From positions 1 to 44,720 of the forward strand of contig JNEU01000990.1 in assembly GCA_000697475.1 (NCBI GenBank): 44,720 bases of DNA, written 5' to 3'. This document shows positions 12,014 to 24,151 of this stretch, in pieces. Under the pieces are notes generated by a model. That model was given only the letters and a program-made list of their open reading frames with translations. It did not search any database and had not been told where the DNA came from. Position numbers and translations under genes: made by a program. Each line of letters begins with the position of its first letter. The stretch's first letter is position 1. This DNA comes from Lichtheimia corymbifera B2541. Its lineage: Eukaryota > Mucoromycota > Mucoromycetes > Mucorales > Lichtheimiaceae.

Positions 12014-15000
12014 CTATTGAGCAAAGGTGGCATCGGTTTGGAAGTCAATGTCCAACAAGGGGAAGGAGCCGTCGTTGCGGGCGAGACCTTCAACAAAGAC
12101 CTTGGCACACTTTACGTTGGTGAGCAAAGGCACCGAGTAGTCAACAGCCATACGGCGAGAGCGGTAGCCTTGAGAAACAAAGGTGGCAGGGCGGCAGAAA
12201 CGGTTCTGAGAAGGCAAGTTGATGTACATGTCGATCTTGTCGTTGGCAAGATGCTCATGAAGCGAGAATTCGGGGTCAACTTGTTCATCACGGCCATCGA
12301 GACCCTTAAGATGCTTGACAGGGATACCATTTTGCTTGATGAACTCGGCAGTACCTTCGGTGGCGAAAATGCTGTAACCAAGGGTGTTCAACTTGGCAAT
12401 CGAGGGGAGGAGCTCTTGCTTATCCTTTTCAGAACCAATGGAGAACAAGATGTTCTTCTTGGGAAGCTTGAAGCTGGTAGCCAAAAGACCCTTGAGGTAA
12501 GCCTCATACTTGTCCTTGCCAAAGCAAGCAACTTCACCAGTGGAAGCCATTTCAACACCCAAAACGGGATCAGCGCCAGGCAAACGAGCAAAGGAGAATT
12601 GAGGAACCTTGACAGCGACATAGTCATTGGGCAAGTTGACCTTGGGGTAAGGAGCAACATCCAAACCAAGAATACCACGAGTAGCCATCTCAATCAAGTC
12701 AACACCAATAACCTTGGAGACGAAGGGGAACGAACGAGAAGCACGAACATTGCATTCAATGACCTTGATCTCATTGTTCTTGGCAATGAATTGGATGTTG
12801 TATGGACCAGTGATATTCAAGTTTTCACCAATGAGAGCGGTGGCATGTTCAATCTTGCGAACAGTCTCGGGATCCAAATCTTGAGGAGGTTGAATAAGAG
12901 TGGCATCACCAGAGTGAACACCAGCATTCTCAACGTGCTCAGAAATCACGTGCATGACCATCTTGCCATTGATAGCAACAGCATCCATCTCAATCTCCTT
13001 GGCATCTTCAATGTACTTGGAAATGACAACAGGGTGTTCGTTGGAGACATCAGAGGCTTCCTTCAAGTAAGAGTCGAGGTTCTCACGGTTGTAGACAGTG
13101 TTCATGGCGGCACCAGAAAGCACATACGAAGGACGCACAAGCACAGGATAGCCAACAGCATCACAGAACTTTTCAGCATCCTCAACACTGGTAAGTTCAC
13201 GCCATTGGGGCTGATCAACACCAATACGATCCAACATGCTCGAGAACTTGTAACGATCTTCAGCGTTGTCAATCATGTCAGGGGAAGTACCAAGAACCTT
13301 GACACCTTGGCGATGCAAAGGCAAAGCAATGTTGTTGGGAGTTTGGCCACCCATGGACATGAGCACACCAGAAGAGCTTTCGACCTCATAAATGTCCATA
13401 ACACGCTCCATGGTGATGTTCTCAAAGTACAAGCGGTCAGCTTCGTCGTAATCGGTGGATACAGTCTCAGGGTTGTAGTTGACCATGACAGTCTTGATGC
13501 CTTCTTGACGCAAGGTACGAATAGCACGAACAGCGCACCAATCGAATTCAACCGAGGAACCAATGCGGTAGACACCAGAGCCGATAACCATAACACCCTT
13601 GTCCTCGAATTCAATGTCATGCTCAAGAGCATTGTAGGTCATGTAGAGGTAGTTGGTGTAAGCAGGGAACTCAGCAGCGACTATAAATGGCATAGGGATA
13701 GTGTTATGAGCATTATCAAAAGAAAAAGATTGCACATACCAGTATCAATCTGCTTGACGAAGGGAGTAATGCCATGGCTCTTGCGCAATTGGCGGATAGA
13801 AAGCTCCTTGCTCTTGAGTTGAGAGGCGATTTGGCGATCAGAGAAACCAAGTTGCTTGGCAGCACGCAAAGTGTTGGTAGGGATGTCTTGTTCAGTGAAG
13901 GAGGCGAGAGACTTTTCCATTCTCATAAGACGAGCGAGCTTGTTAAGGAACCACTTGTCAATCTTGGTCATTTCCCAGATCTTGTCCACAGAGTAACCCT
14001 TGCTCATAGCATTGGCAATAGCAAAGATACGGCGATCGGAGGGCACAGTGAGTTCACGATCGATCTCATCATCGCTGACAATGGTGTTCTATAATAAAAG
14101 GAGTCCATGAGTCAATTTATCGGAAGCCCAATTCATACACAAGGATGCTTACCGTGTTGAAGCCAGAGAAGCTGTAATCAATAGAGCGGATGGCTTCTTG
14201 GATGGTCTCTTCAAAAGTACGACCAATGGCCATAACTTCACCAACGGACTTCATGGCAGAGCCAAGAGCAGTGCTGACGCGGTTAAACTTCTTCAAATCC
14301 CAACGAGGAATCTTGACAACGCAGTAATCGAGCGAGGGTTCAAAGCATGCACAAGTCTTCTTGGTGACGCTGTTCTTGACTTCATTCAAAGGAATACCCA
14401 AACCAAGCTTGGCGGCAACAAAAGCAAGAGGATAACCAGTAGCCTTGGAAGCAAGAGCGGAAGAACGAGAGAGACGAGCGTTGACTTCAATGATGCAGTA
14501 CTCCTTGGAGAATGGGTTGAGGGCATATTGAATGTTACACTCGCCAACAACACCCAAGTGACGAATGACATTGACAGCGGTGGTACGCAACATGTTGTAG
14601 TCTTCATCCGAGAGAGTTTGAGAAGGAGCAACGACGATCGATTCACCAGTGTGGATACCCAAGGGATCAAAGTTCTCCATGTTACAAACAGTGATGCAGT
14701 TGTCGCGGCAATCACGGACGACTTCGTACTCGATTTCCTTCCAGCCCTTCATGGACTTTTCAATCAAGACTTGAGGAGAGGTGGCGAATGCCTTGTTGCA
14801 CAATTCAACGAGTTCTTGTTCATTGTCGGCAAAACCAGAGCCCAAACCACCAAGAGCATAAGCAGCACGGCAAATGACGGGATATCCAATTTCCTTGGCA
14901 GCAGCAAGAGCCTCTTCATGGTTGACAGCAGATGCAGATTGAGCGCACTTTTCATTGATCTCAAAGAGAGCTTGAGCGAACAAGTCACGATCTTCGGTGG

Positions 15001-16709
15001 TGATGATAGTGTCAATAGGAGTACCAAGCACCTTGACACCAAGACCTTCGAATTCATCCTTGAGCTTGACACCAACATTAAGAGCAGTTTGACCACCAAA
15101 GGTACAGTAGATACCATCAGGCTTCTCTTGCTTGATCACCTTGCGGACAAAGTCAGGAGTAACAGGCAAAAAGTAGACCTTATCAGCAAGACCCTTGGAT
15201 GTTTGGATGGTGGCAATGTTGGGGTTGATCAAGATGGTATAAATGCCTTCTTCCTTCAAGGCCTTGATAGCTTGAGAACCAGAGTAATCGAATTCACCAG
15301 CTTGACCAATGGACAAACCACCAGAACCAAGAACAAGCACCTTGTTGACCTTGACACGGGGATTCTTGGCAACATTCTCCTTGATATCACCACCAGGCAT
15401 GACAACAGGTACAAGCTTGCCCTCCTCAACACATTGCTTCACAGTGCTGATATAAGTATCGAACAAGAATTCAGTGTCACGGGGACCAGGAGTGGACTCA
15501 GGATGGAATTGGACCGAGAAGATGGGCAAAGACTTGTGGATGATACCTTCGTTGGATCCATCATTGGCATTGACAAAGAGTTCTTGGAAGTTCTCAGGCA
15601 AGGTAGTGGCATCAACAGCATAGCCGTGGTTCTGGGAAGTGATGTAGCAGCGACCAGAGAGCATGTTGGTACAAGGGATGTTTTGACCACGGTTACCATA
15701 CTTGAGCTTCATGGTCTTGGCACCAGCAGCCAATGCGAGCAATTGATGACCCAAGCAAATACCAAAGATAGGTTTGTCACCACGCTCAAGGACTTGACGC
15801 AAACGCTTGAAAGTAACCTCAACCATGGTAGGATCACCAGGACCATTGGAGATGAAAAGACCATCATAGGAATCAGCAGGCTCAGCAGCAAAGTCATAAT
15901 CCCAGGGAACAATCTTGAGCTCGACACCACGGTTGACAAAGCAGCGGATTTGATTGAACTTCATACCAACATCAACTGCGAGGATGCGAAGGGTACGACC
16001 AGAAGGAGTCTTGATGGCCTTGGCAGCTTCGGGATAATATGTCTTGGCTTCCTTGAGGGAGACTTCAGCAACCAAGTTGCGCTCGTTAGGATCAACCCAC
16101 TCAACGTCTTGGTTGTTGAAAAGAATCTTGGAAAGGAGTACACCTTCTTCACGGATCTTCTTGGTCAATGCACGAGAATCGATGCCATACAAAGCGGGGA
16201 CACCTTGTTCCTTGAGCCATGCACCCAAAGAAGACTTGGCAAGATAATGCGAGTAGTCCTCGGTATAATCACACACAATCAAGCCAGCCACATGAATGGC
16301 ATTGGATTCAAAGTATTTGGGAACATCCTTGAGGAGCTCATCCATCACAGTGCGGTCAGGCACACCGTAGTTACCAGCCAAAGGATAAGTCAACACAAGG
16401 ATTTGGCCACGGTAGGACGGATCGGTGAGGGACTCGGGATAACCCACCATACCTGGAATCTCATTGTTACACAAATGGCACATGGAATTGATAGGTTGCA
16501 TGCAACATACCAGTTTGAAAAACACATTCACCAGAAATGCTTTTGCCCTCAGCACCGAATGACACACCTTGGAAGGTGGTGCCATCCTGCAAAACAAGCG
16601 AGGCAAGTGTGGCATTCTTGAGGTCCTCAACAGCGGTCACTGGACGAAGAGCAGCAACCGAGAGAGTGGATGAAGTAGTAGATGAAGTAGGCAAGATGCT
16701 TGGAGCCAT
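12014..16709 (-). CDS. Carbamoyl-phosphate synthetase, fused glutaminase plus synthetase subunits (CPS III/I-like layout)
   Basis: The enzyme makes carbamoyl phosphate from glutamine (or ammonia), bicarbonate and two ATP. Exons are 16511-16709, 14153-16452, 13740-14088 and 12014-13680, giving 1504 residues. Order: a small-subunit N-domain, a class I glutamine amidotransferase with catalytic cysteine in [19 protein letters not shown] and the later HPEST histidine, a first ATP-grasp half ([20 protein letters not shown]), a second half ([19 protein letters not shown]), and a C-terminal MGS-type regulatory domain ([27 protein letters not shown]). It stops directly after that domain, so there are no dihydroorotase or aspartate transcarbamylase parts as in URA2/CAD. 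It could be the arginine-pathway enzyme. The first 30 residues are Ser/Thr-rich and only weakly resemble a mitochondrial presequence. Confidence 0.95.
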
Positions 16710-16765
16710 TATGATAGTATGAGATGGATATGCAAGAAATTAAAAATGCAAAATGTACAAATGCC

Positions 16766-16869
16766 TGTAGATCACACAAGATAATTAGTGGATCAGTTGA
16801 CCATGTGGGGAAGTGCTGTGCCTGCATAATCATGACAGCTCAATGAGATCAAATAAGAACAATATTTAC
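16766..16869 (-). other. Possible 5'-leader intron of the carbamoyl-phosphate synthetase gene
   Basis: On the minus strand a donor GTAAAT at 16869 and an acceptor CTACAG ending at 16766 frame a 104-base intron with a CACTAAT branch-like motif. Another acceptor (TGCAG) lies at about 16822. Splicing would remove the upstream ATG at 16833, whose frame overlaps the main start, leaving an almost ATG-free leader. Confidence 0.4.
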
Positions 16870-16970
16870 TTGTTAATGCGAATAGGTGAACGTGGTTTAT
16901 TCTGCGTAGGGTATTCCGAGGACCGTCAGCCGAACAAGCTGAAAAGTTTCATAATTCAAAGAAGCTGTTC

Positions 16971-16978
16971 CTTTTATA
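16971..16978 (-). promoter_or_regulatory. TATA box of the carbamoyl-phosphate synthetase gene
   Basis: The minus strand reads TATAAAAG about 262 bases upstream of the start codon, which fits a leader containing the proposed intron. CCAAT-type motifs (CCAATCAG near 17373, ATTGG near 17449) lie further upstream. Confidence 0.5.
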
Positions 16979-19900
16979 CCTCACGGCTCTGTTTGAAAAA
17001 TTTTTTTTCACTCCGTTTGATAGATCGGTCTTGCCGTCACCCCAATCAAATCTTGTCATCCCCGGAGATACATCTGCTGGGTTCCTTTTGTGTCAGTAAT
17101 CGATGATGTTTGTTTCTTTGATCTTTTGTCACAGCAACCATGTACGTGCGCATACACATTCGCAAGCGGCCATTGTGATCGTCATGATAGAAAAACTCAA
17201 TCTTGTTGCCTTTTTACTAGCAAGTAAAAGATGCTAGCAATTGAAAAATGCGCCTAATTCTTTGGAGAAGGTTTTGGATCCTCGGACCTGGTAGCTGCCT
17301 ATGAAACAAATGAAATCAGAAGCGCCGTATCCTTTTGCCGTCACTGCTTTCATCCTTAATCCCGCGCTATTTCACCAATCAGCCGAAGGAGAATATGAAT
17401 TAGCCTGTTCCTGACACATGACCCACCTTGTTGGGTATCGGAACGCTGATTGGCGATCCAACCGATAGGATGAATTATCCCTTTTAGGCTGATAAGCCTA
17501 ATAGCATTGATTTCATCACTCTCTCTCTCTATCCAGTCCTTGTCCTTGTGACACTTGTCCACTCACCAGCCAGCATGATGATTGCTTTTGGCACTACTTT
17601 TGGTCGCTTTTTCTTTTTATCCATGCATGTTAGAATGATTTCTATCGAGGCTTAGGCCAAACCTATAACGTATATGGCATCTTTTGATCTAAACGACCAC
17701 GTAGTGTATATGCTGCATTATAGGCATTCAGACTTTTGCGCAAGCGATGATCCTTTCCATTACTGCTCTGATGTCCTTTATTCTCCACACTACAAGTCAT
17801 CGGGATGATAGAATTCGGTATGTGTAATTTATTTGGTGATGGGATGTGTATTTATGTATGCATATGTTGATATGTATCATGGAAGGTATATTTCCCCCCA
17901 CACAGCAATGTCAAGAAGAAAAGGGACCAGCGACTAGTGGGATGCGTACACAATTGCTCTTTTTGTATGTGGTGAGTAAAAGACATCAAATACGTGGAAC
18001 CTGGGAATAAGATGTTTGATGAGATGTGCACACAAATGGACACAAGTGATGGGGTGCGACAGGATTGCCATTAGCGTCAATAATTGGCGTCCCTCTCCTG
18101 ATTCCGCAATGACTGGAAATGGCTTCCCGACATATCTCTTGATCATGCATGATCACCAACAACAAACAAATGCCTTTCTCATGTGTACCCACATGTTGCT
18201 TGTTTCTTTTCCTTTGAGTACTATCAAATAAACGGCAAGATGAATCTGTGAATTTGTAGAATGGCATGATGTCTTGCTTACTGCGATGACATAATACCCC
18301 AGAGGTTTCAGGAGGGGGATAAATGAATCACTGGAACAAAGGGAAAGAGAAAAAAAGAAAGAAGCACAATGTGCCATGGTCACGCTCACCCGACATATGC
18401 TCATGCTTATCACGGCAGACCCATGCGGTGGTATGGTGGTGGTGCTATGCTACTTGTATGGCAGGTGACCACTCGTGCTGCGTGCACAGGTCGTTTTTTT
18501 GATGACGGGAACTGATCAACATGCTGCAAAGTATACCAACATTTTACAACCACAACACCCACAAGACGATTTGAGTGATCTATATATACGTCATGTACAC
18601 TACGATACGAAAACGACCGACTTTTAGAATTGTATACAGTAGCGGGCATGGAAGAGAAAGCGGCACAGCCCGATTGATAGACCCAATTTGCACCACTCAT
18701 TCCCCACATCATACAAGCACGCACATGGCAACAAAAAAAAAGTGGCACAGGTTTTTGATATCCACACCATCACGCGGTAGGGGCGGATCTTTTGAATTAT
18801 GGTCAGCTGCTCTTGTTGCTGCATGGAAGGCATTCAAGACACATATTTCTATGCATTCTGTGTTGCCCCAAAGATGGACGACAACGACAACCGCGATTCG
18901 TTATCGTTCCACATTCTTGTCAATACACAGCTTAAACGTAAGCAGTTTCAGGTCGGTGTGAATAGGATCTTGGGGGGGAACGGCAAGAAGGTTGACTAAC
19001 CACAGATTACTAGCACCGATTCATATGCATTATGCAACAAAGTACATGTTTCTCAACAACAACAACAGCCATGCACGCTTGCATTTGCATCTCTCATCAT
19101 CATCAAACATGCCATCATTGATCTCTCTTTTTTGTTGATGAGCATGAATAACAATATACAAATAATGGTACCAACTCCGTCAGGATAATGTTATTAGTCC
19201 ACAAGGCTTATCCAGTGTGATGACCAACTGTATTGTGGGTAGTCGGATGGTGGTGGTCGTGGTGTCACAATCCACAAGAACCCTGCTATTCGATCATACC
19301 GCTCGCCTTAGCATATCGCTTAGTGTCTCCGCTGCTTGGCTTTATGACAATGCATTATAATCTTGATTGACTCAACTATAAATCTATGCACACATCCCCC
19401 CTTGGATGGCACACATCAAGCAAGAATGAATACTATCACGTGTGGACAACAATAACAACACGTAGTGTGCAAGGATAAGTTTGGGGCGGATGATTTGGGC
19501 GTCGTTCCGTATATGATGATGTTGTGTGTTACTTGTAAAAAGAAACCGCCCGCTCTTGTTTGGCCATCTGCATTGAATATCAAGCTCAACGTGGCTCTTT
19601 GCATGTCGACAAATAAAGTTTGGCTTGCAAACACAAATCTCTTAATACGCAAACTTGGGGCCACTCAAGTTGTCATCGTTGTTCCTGCTTGTGCTAGACC
19701 ATGGTTATTAATTACTTGCTTTCCGGGTGCGGAGTCGGTCGCCATGTGGTTGATTTTCGATTGATGTCTTTGAGCTGATCGGCTTCTTGGATCCAAATAT
19801 ATTGGCAACATTGGGGAGCAGAACAGAACATGACCAATAAACAAGAAGTCGTCGGCGGAGAAAGGGGATGAAACAATCGAAATTACTACCGTCACCAGGG

Positions 19901-20192
19901 CACAATGATTTCCACCTTGATAATAGCTCTATACTTGAAAGAGCAACGTCATAGCATTGTTGGCAATTTTCATGTTGCGGATTAATTCTGACACGTTGTG
20001 TATTGACGGTGGCAACAATTAACACGATGCAAGGGTGGGTGAAAGTACAGCAAGGGGAATGGCTTTATTTGGTTCAAGAGGAAAATGGATGGCACACAAA
20101 GAGAGCGGACAAAAGAGTCGGTCGCCCATTCATTATTATGGATTCCGGTCCGTCTTGTATCACGTTGTGTAACAGCTTTGTAGTTGATTGGA
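16979..20192. other. Long gene-poor region of about 3.2 kb
   Basis: No open frame here has a recognisable motif, and none can be joined by splice sites into a convincing protein. The open frames at 18410-18748 (-) and 18575-18961 (+) overlap on opposite strands and look random. The region contains upstream control sequence for both flanking genes. A non-coding transcript cannot be excluded. Confidence 0.45.
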
Positions 20193-20200
20193 TATATAAA
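20193..20200 (+). promoter_or_regulatory. TATA box of the Sfp1-like gene
   Basis: TATATAAA lies about 130 bases upstream of the start codon and is followed by a pyrimidine-rich tract (20270-20310), a usual fungal promoter arrangement. Confidence 0.55.
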
Positions 20201-20325
20201 ACGGGTCCACTTCGTCCATGGTTTTACTTGACTCTTTTTCGACACACATCCGCATACCCTTGCATTTCCTCTCCATCTACATCCTCTCTCCCCCTTCTCT
20301 TTTTTTTGCATTCAAGACCAAAGCC

Positions 20326-21652
20326 ATGCCTGTGCCTGTCGAATATAACTCTGTGCGTCGTATGAGCATCATCACTGTCCCCAACCAGGATATCAACTTT
20401 GAGTAAGTGTGAGGGTGTTTATGAATGATCGCATCAAGCTCTTTGACACATATACGCCATCACCTTCAGTGCCTATGATTTCCAGTTGTGTGCTCCCCAA
20501 TCTGATGTCAAGGATGCTTTTGAGTCCCGTGAGCTTGAAGCCTCGTTTTGCCGCGACTTTTCGTGCTGTGGTCTTGTTTTGAGCGATCTTCATGATTTGT
20601 TACAACATTACGAGGAGTGCCACGTTCGTTTGGAGGAGGATGAAAGCAGCTTGTATGATGACGATTCTTCAAGCTTCTGGTCACCCGCTTCATCAGTACC
20701 TAGCAGCCCTACTTTGGATGATGACAGCACTGATGCCCTCAAGAAAAAGGCTGCTGCATACCTTTCGGATTTGTACAACTCCAATAGCACTACCTTGTCA
20801 CCACTTACACTTGCTTGCCCAACCAAGGAGGATGATGTTGCTGGCAACTTTGACTCCATTGCTACCCCTCCCCTTACTCCCTCTACACCTACTGCCCCAA
20901 GCAGTGCCTCAAGTGCTAGCTCTGTTGTTTCTGATGAAGCACCTCTTCCTATTACCGCTAACAACAACACATCTGCTGCCAAGAAGACTGCTGGCAAAAA
21001 GCGCACATATCAACAATATGCATCCTCATCCACTCCCACCGCTTTGGATATCCTTACCCAATCAGCTGCCAAGAAGCTTGCTATGGCTGCTAATGGCGAG
21101 TTGCCTGCTCCTATTTTGACTGATGAAGATTTCCTCGCTCAAGCAGGTGCCCTTCTTGCTTCTGCCAATACCAGTAAGTGTATATACACATCTCTGTTGT
21201 GTGATACAAGCCGATGCTGATTGTGTCATTGTTGTATTTGTGTGTTTCCAGATGCAAACGCCGACAAGCCTTACAAGTGCAATGTGCCAGGCTGCCAAAA
21301 GGCGTACAAGAACCCCAATGGGCTCAAGTATCACAATCAGCATGGTCACTGTGATCTCATTACCGACGAAAGCGAAAACATTGCTTCCAAGCCATACCAG
21401 TGCACTATTGGCGATTGTGGCAAGAGATACAAGAACCTCAACGGCTTAAAGTACCATATTGAACACTCGCACATGGCTGCTTTGAACCACACTCTTGCCA
21501 GCTTTGGTAGCTCCTTGTTTGCTGCTGCACCTGCTTTTGCTGCTGCTGCTGCTGCTGCCCAACAAGTCGACAACAGTGCCAATCCCACACCTGAAGCATC
21601 TCCCCAAGCATCACCTGTCATGTCGGCTGCTTCTTTGGCTGCATTCTTTTAA
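20326..21652 (+). CDS. SFP1: Sfp1-like C2H2 zinc finger transcriptional regulator
   Basis: Sfp1 in yeast controls ribosomal protein and ribosome-biogenesis genes downstream of TOR. Exons are 20326-20402, 20470-21173 and 21252-21652, giving 393 residues. An N-terminal split finger reads FCRDFSCCGLVLSDLHDLLQ followed by HYEECH, the form typical of this family. The C-terminal pair of C2H2 fingers reads CNVPGCQKAYKNPNGLKYH and CTIGDCGKRYKNLNGLKYH. The shared KNxNGLKYH is the family signature. Between them lies a region of about 180 residues rich in serine, threonine, proline and alanine. The C-terminus has a polyalanine run. DNA binding and nuclear location follow from the fingers; target genes are not visible from the sequence. 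Confidence 0.88.
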
Positions 21653-22078
21653 TCGCCTTCGTCTCACATACACACGCATGCGTCGTCCTATAATGCCATC
21701 CTCCTTTCATCTCATCCGCTATCACCTTAAAACCTTATTCTATTCCTGCGCAACTTATCATGTCATTCACCTTTCTCTCTCTCTCTCGCTATTGTAAATT
21801 CTCTCTCTCATAGTTCTCTTGCATCTTTATATCTCCTTTTTGCTTCTCACCAAAAAAGTTATTTGTTTTCATTCTGTATGTAATAAAAAAAAAGTACTGT
21901 ATTATTACTCTCAACATCCAAACACACGTCCTCAACATGGAATCCAACCACACCGCGGTTCATGTGCAACAGTAACACAATGTGTGACTCTTGTATTGAA
22001 TTTCAGCACAAACAATCTGTTTAGAGAGGGGAACTACAATAGAGCTAGCCGATTTTGGAAAGAACCCGCAGTTTGTTC
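21653..22078. other. Intergenic region between converging SFP1 and metallothionein genes
   Basis: It contains a TC-rich tract (21770-21815) and the SFP1 poly(A) signal. No gene is seen. Confidence 0.5.
21882..21887 (+). terminator. AATAAA poly(A) signal for the Sfp1-like gene
   Basis: AATAAA followed by an A-run lies 230 bases after the stop codon. Confidence 0.5.
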
Positions 22079-22483
22079 TTAAGCCTTTTGGCACTTGGTG
22101 CAAGAATCACCACACTGGCAACCTACAAAGTGTGTTCAGTACCACCACACGCAAAAAGGCATGATAATCAACCTTATTTACCTTGAGCAGTGGCTATATC
22201 CGGGAGGAAAGGACATACGTGGTATATACGGATCAATCATTTCCATTATACATGGCATAACATCGTGCACACACAAACATACCTTTGCAAGGACAACCTT
22301 CCGAGTGCATAGCCTTGCAATGTTGGCAAGAGCAATCATTTCCACATTTGCACGTGTTGGAAGCAGTGCAGCTACATATGTCAAAGGTGGTTGTGGTGTG
22401 GTTGTGGGGATGAGTCAAGCGGACATATGGGATCACAAATCCTACACTTACGGGCAAGTTTCTGGTTTACAAGGGCAACCCAT
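22079..22483 (-). CDS. Metallothionein-like cysteine-rich metal-binding protein
   Basis: The protein would chelate copper, zinc or cadmium through cysteine thiolates. Exon 1 (22452-22483) encodes MGCPCKPETC, exon 2 (22283-22371) carries CKCGNDCSCQHCKAM and EGCPCK, and the last exon (22079-22122) encodes CQCGDSCTKCQKA and stop. A 12-base exon at 22182-22193 (ATAQ) may be included. Both splice forms stay in frame and give 54 or 58 residues, 15 of them cysteine, almost all in CxC or CxxC pairs. There are no aromatic residues, as usual for metallothioneins; the two histidines are atypical for classic types but occur in fungal and plant forms. All introns have GT-AG ends. A TATA box lies about 75 bases upstream. 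Confidence 0.87.
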
Positions 22484-22554
22484 AGTTAAATGTCAAGTAT
22501 ATCGAAAGAAAGGAAGATGAGAAAAACTAATGGCAATGATAACCCATGCGTCGT

Positions 22555-22561
22555 TTTTATA
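22555..22561 (-). promoter_or_regulatory. TATA box of the metallothionein gene
   Basis: The minus strand reads TATAAAA 72-78 bases upstream of the ATG. TGCACAC/CGCACAC-like motifs occur upstream (about 22733, 22757, 22882); these resemble metal-response element cores, but the motif is short enough to be chance. Confidence 0.5.
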
Positions 22562-24151
22562 AAACTTTGTTGTTTGTCAAGTCAACATGACGACTACACT
22601 GTTGGGCGTGCGAAACCTTTGTTTTGCATAAAAGCTCTCTTCCTACTGCATATCCATATGTACAAAAACAGCAGGTATTCGCAAACCTGCTTAATGTTTA
22701 TGCAAAATCTAATGATCGTTCTTGGTATGTATACGCACACTTTCCTTGGGCTAAATCACAAGACGCACACATTCGGGTACGTCTGCATGCAGTTGACCTT
22801 GCATCCATGGCTTTAAGGAATTATGACGACTTGTTGCGTCTTTTAGGGTTGTTCCTTCTTAAACACTTGGCCAATCACATTTGCACACAACAAGCTCTCA
22901 CTTTCTCTTTACACAAGATTGATGCAAACAGAAACATCCCAACCCCCATTAATGAGTGCAGCTCACATAGCAATACATGTTCACGACATGGATTTTCAGT
23001 CCATCAACACCTGCTGTAGTAATCATGGTGCATGCATATGATAATCAAGCCAAGCTGGATTTAGCTGGATTGGGTACTTCCCCAATTCATGTTGCTTGGC
23101 ACATCATGGTTGGTGTGGATTTTGTAAACAACACCGACAAAGCCCACCTGAAAAAGGCAGTTGGACATTGGATGCATTACTGTAAGCAAGAGCAAGCCGC
23201 GTCATGAATTGTAACACACATTCTGTGAATGATCGAATCGGCGACAGGGTATTGTGCTATCCTTCAAGAAGGGGAAAAAGCCCGCCATGATTATTTTGCT
23301 TGCTAATCACCAATCTCATTTTTGGATCCTGAATGGAATAGATACGCTACAAGGATACGATTTAGGAAGAACGCACCCACTCATACATCCATGTTGATGG
23401 AACAACTAGCAAGCATTTAAAGACATAGCTTACCATCACCACCGCCCAAAGTAGTTGGCTTTGTAGGATATTAACGTAAGTACAATCATCAAGTCCAATT
23501 GCCCCATCAAGTAAAAGCCCTGCATGGATTTCATGCGTCCACCTGGCACCTTTGTAGCACATACAACGACAACGACCCGGTTGGGCGGGAAGCTCTACGT
23601 CTTCTTTCACAAAGAGAGAGAGGGGAAAGCAATCTCAGCTCTATCAATATTCTTCCGTCCCAATCTTGTACTACACAACCTTAATTCTCTTTATTCTTCC
23701 TTTTGTCGTTCCCTCAGCAGCGGCCGATCTCGGAGACAAGCACAGAACAGACACTTGCTGTCAAAACGTGATCTCACATTCACACACTCACATACATCCT
23801 CCAATAACTCATCCATGGTTACACATTCTTTGACAACCTGTCAAAGCCATCGGGAGTACAACGTCCATGTCAAGAGAAAAAAGTAGTATTTCATTGATGC
23901 CAAAGATGTTGGGGATTGAAATTCCTTATTGACAAAAAGTAGATGTCCGACTTCTTCCGCATATCCCCCACCCACCCCCGCTGTTGTCAACCTGCCTATT
24001 CATATTCATCATAGCAATGGCGATTTCCTTGACAACCACTTTGATGAATCCCCAAACACTCACTCCCAGATGCTATAACAATATTGTCCTTCTTCGAAAA
24101 CAGAATAAATATATCAATACAGTATAGAACTTTTCTGAATATGTACAATAA
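22562..24151. other. Intergenic region, metallothionein promoter to kinesin 3' end
   Basis: No supported gene. Two adjacent plus-strand open frames (22624-23019, 131 codons; 22977-23207, 76 codons) have a fairly protein-like composition but no recognised motif and no clear splice pair joining them. Confidence 0.4.

Noticed and set aside
12017..13822. 601-codon antisense open frame over the C-terminal half of the same gene
   Set aside because: Same cause as above. It also crosses an intron of the sense gene without any coding signature of its own.
14198..16621. 807-codon open frame antisense to the carbamoyl-phosphate synthetase gene
   Set aside because: The sense strand encodes an unmistakable enzyme. 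Its biased codon use avoids codons whose complement is a stop, which leaves the opposite strand open. The antisense translation has no motif.
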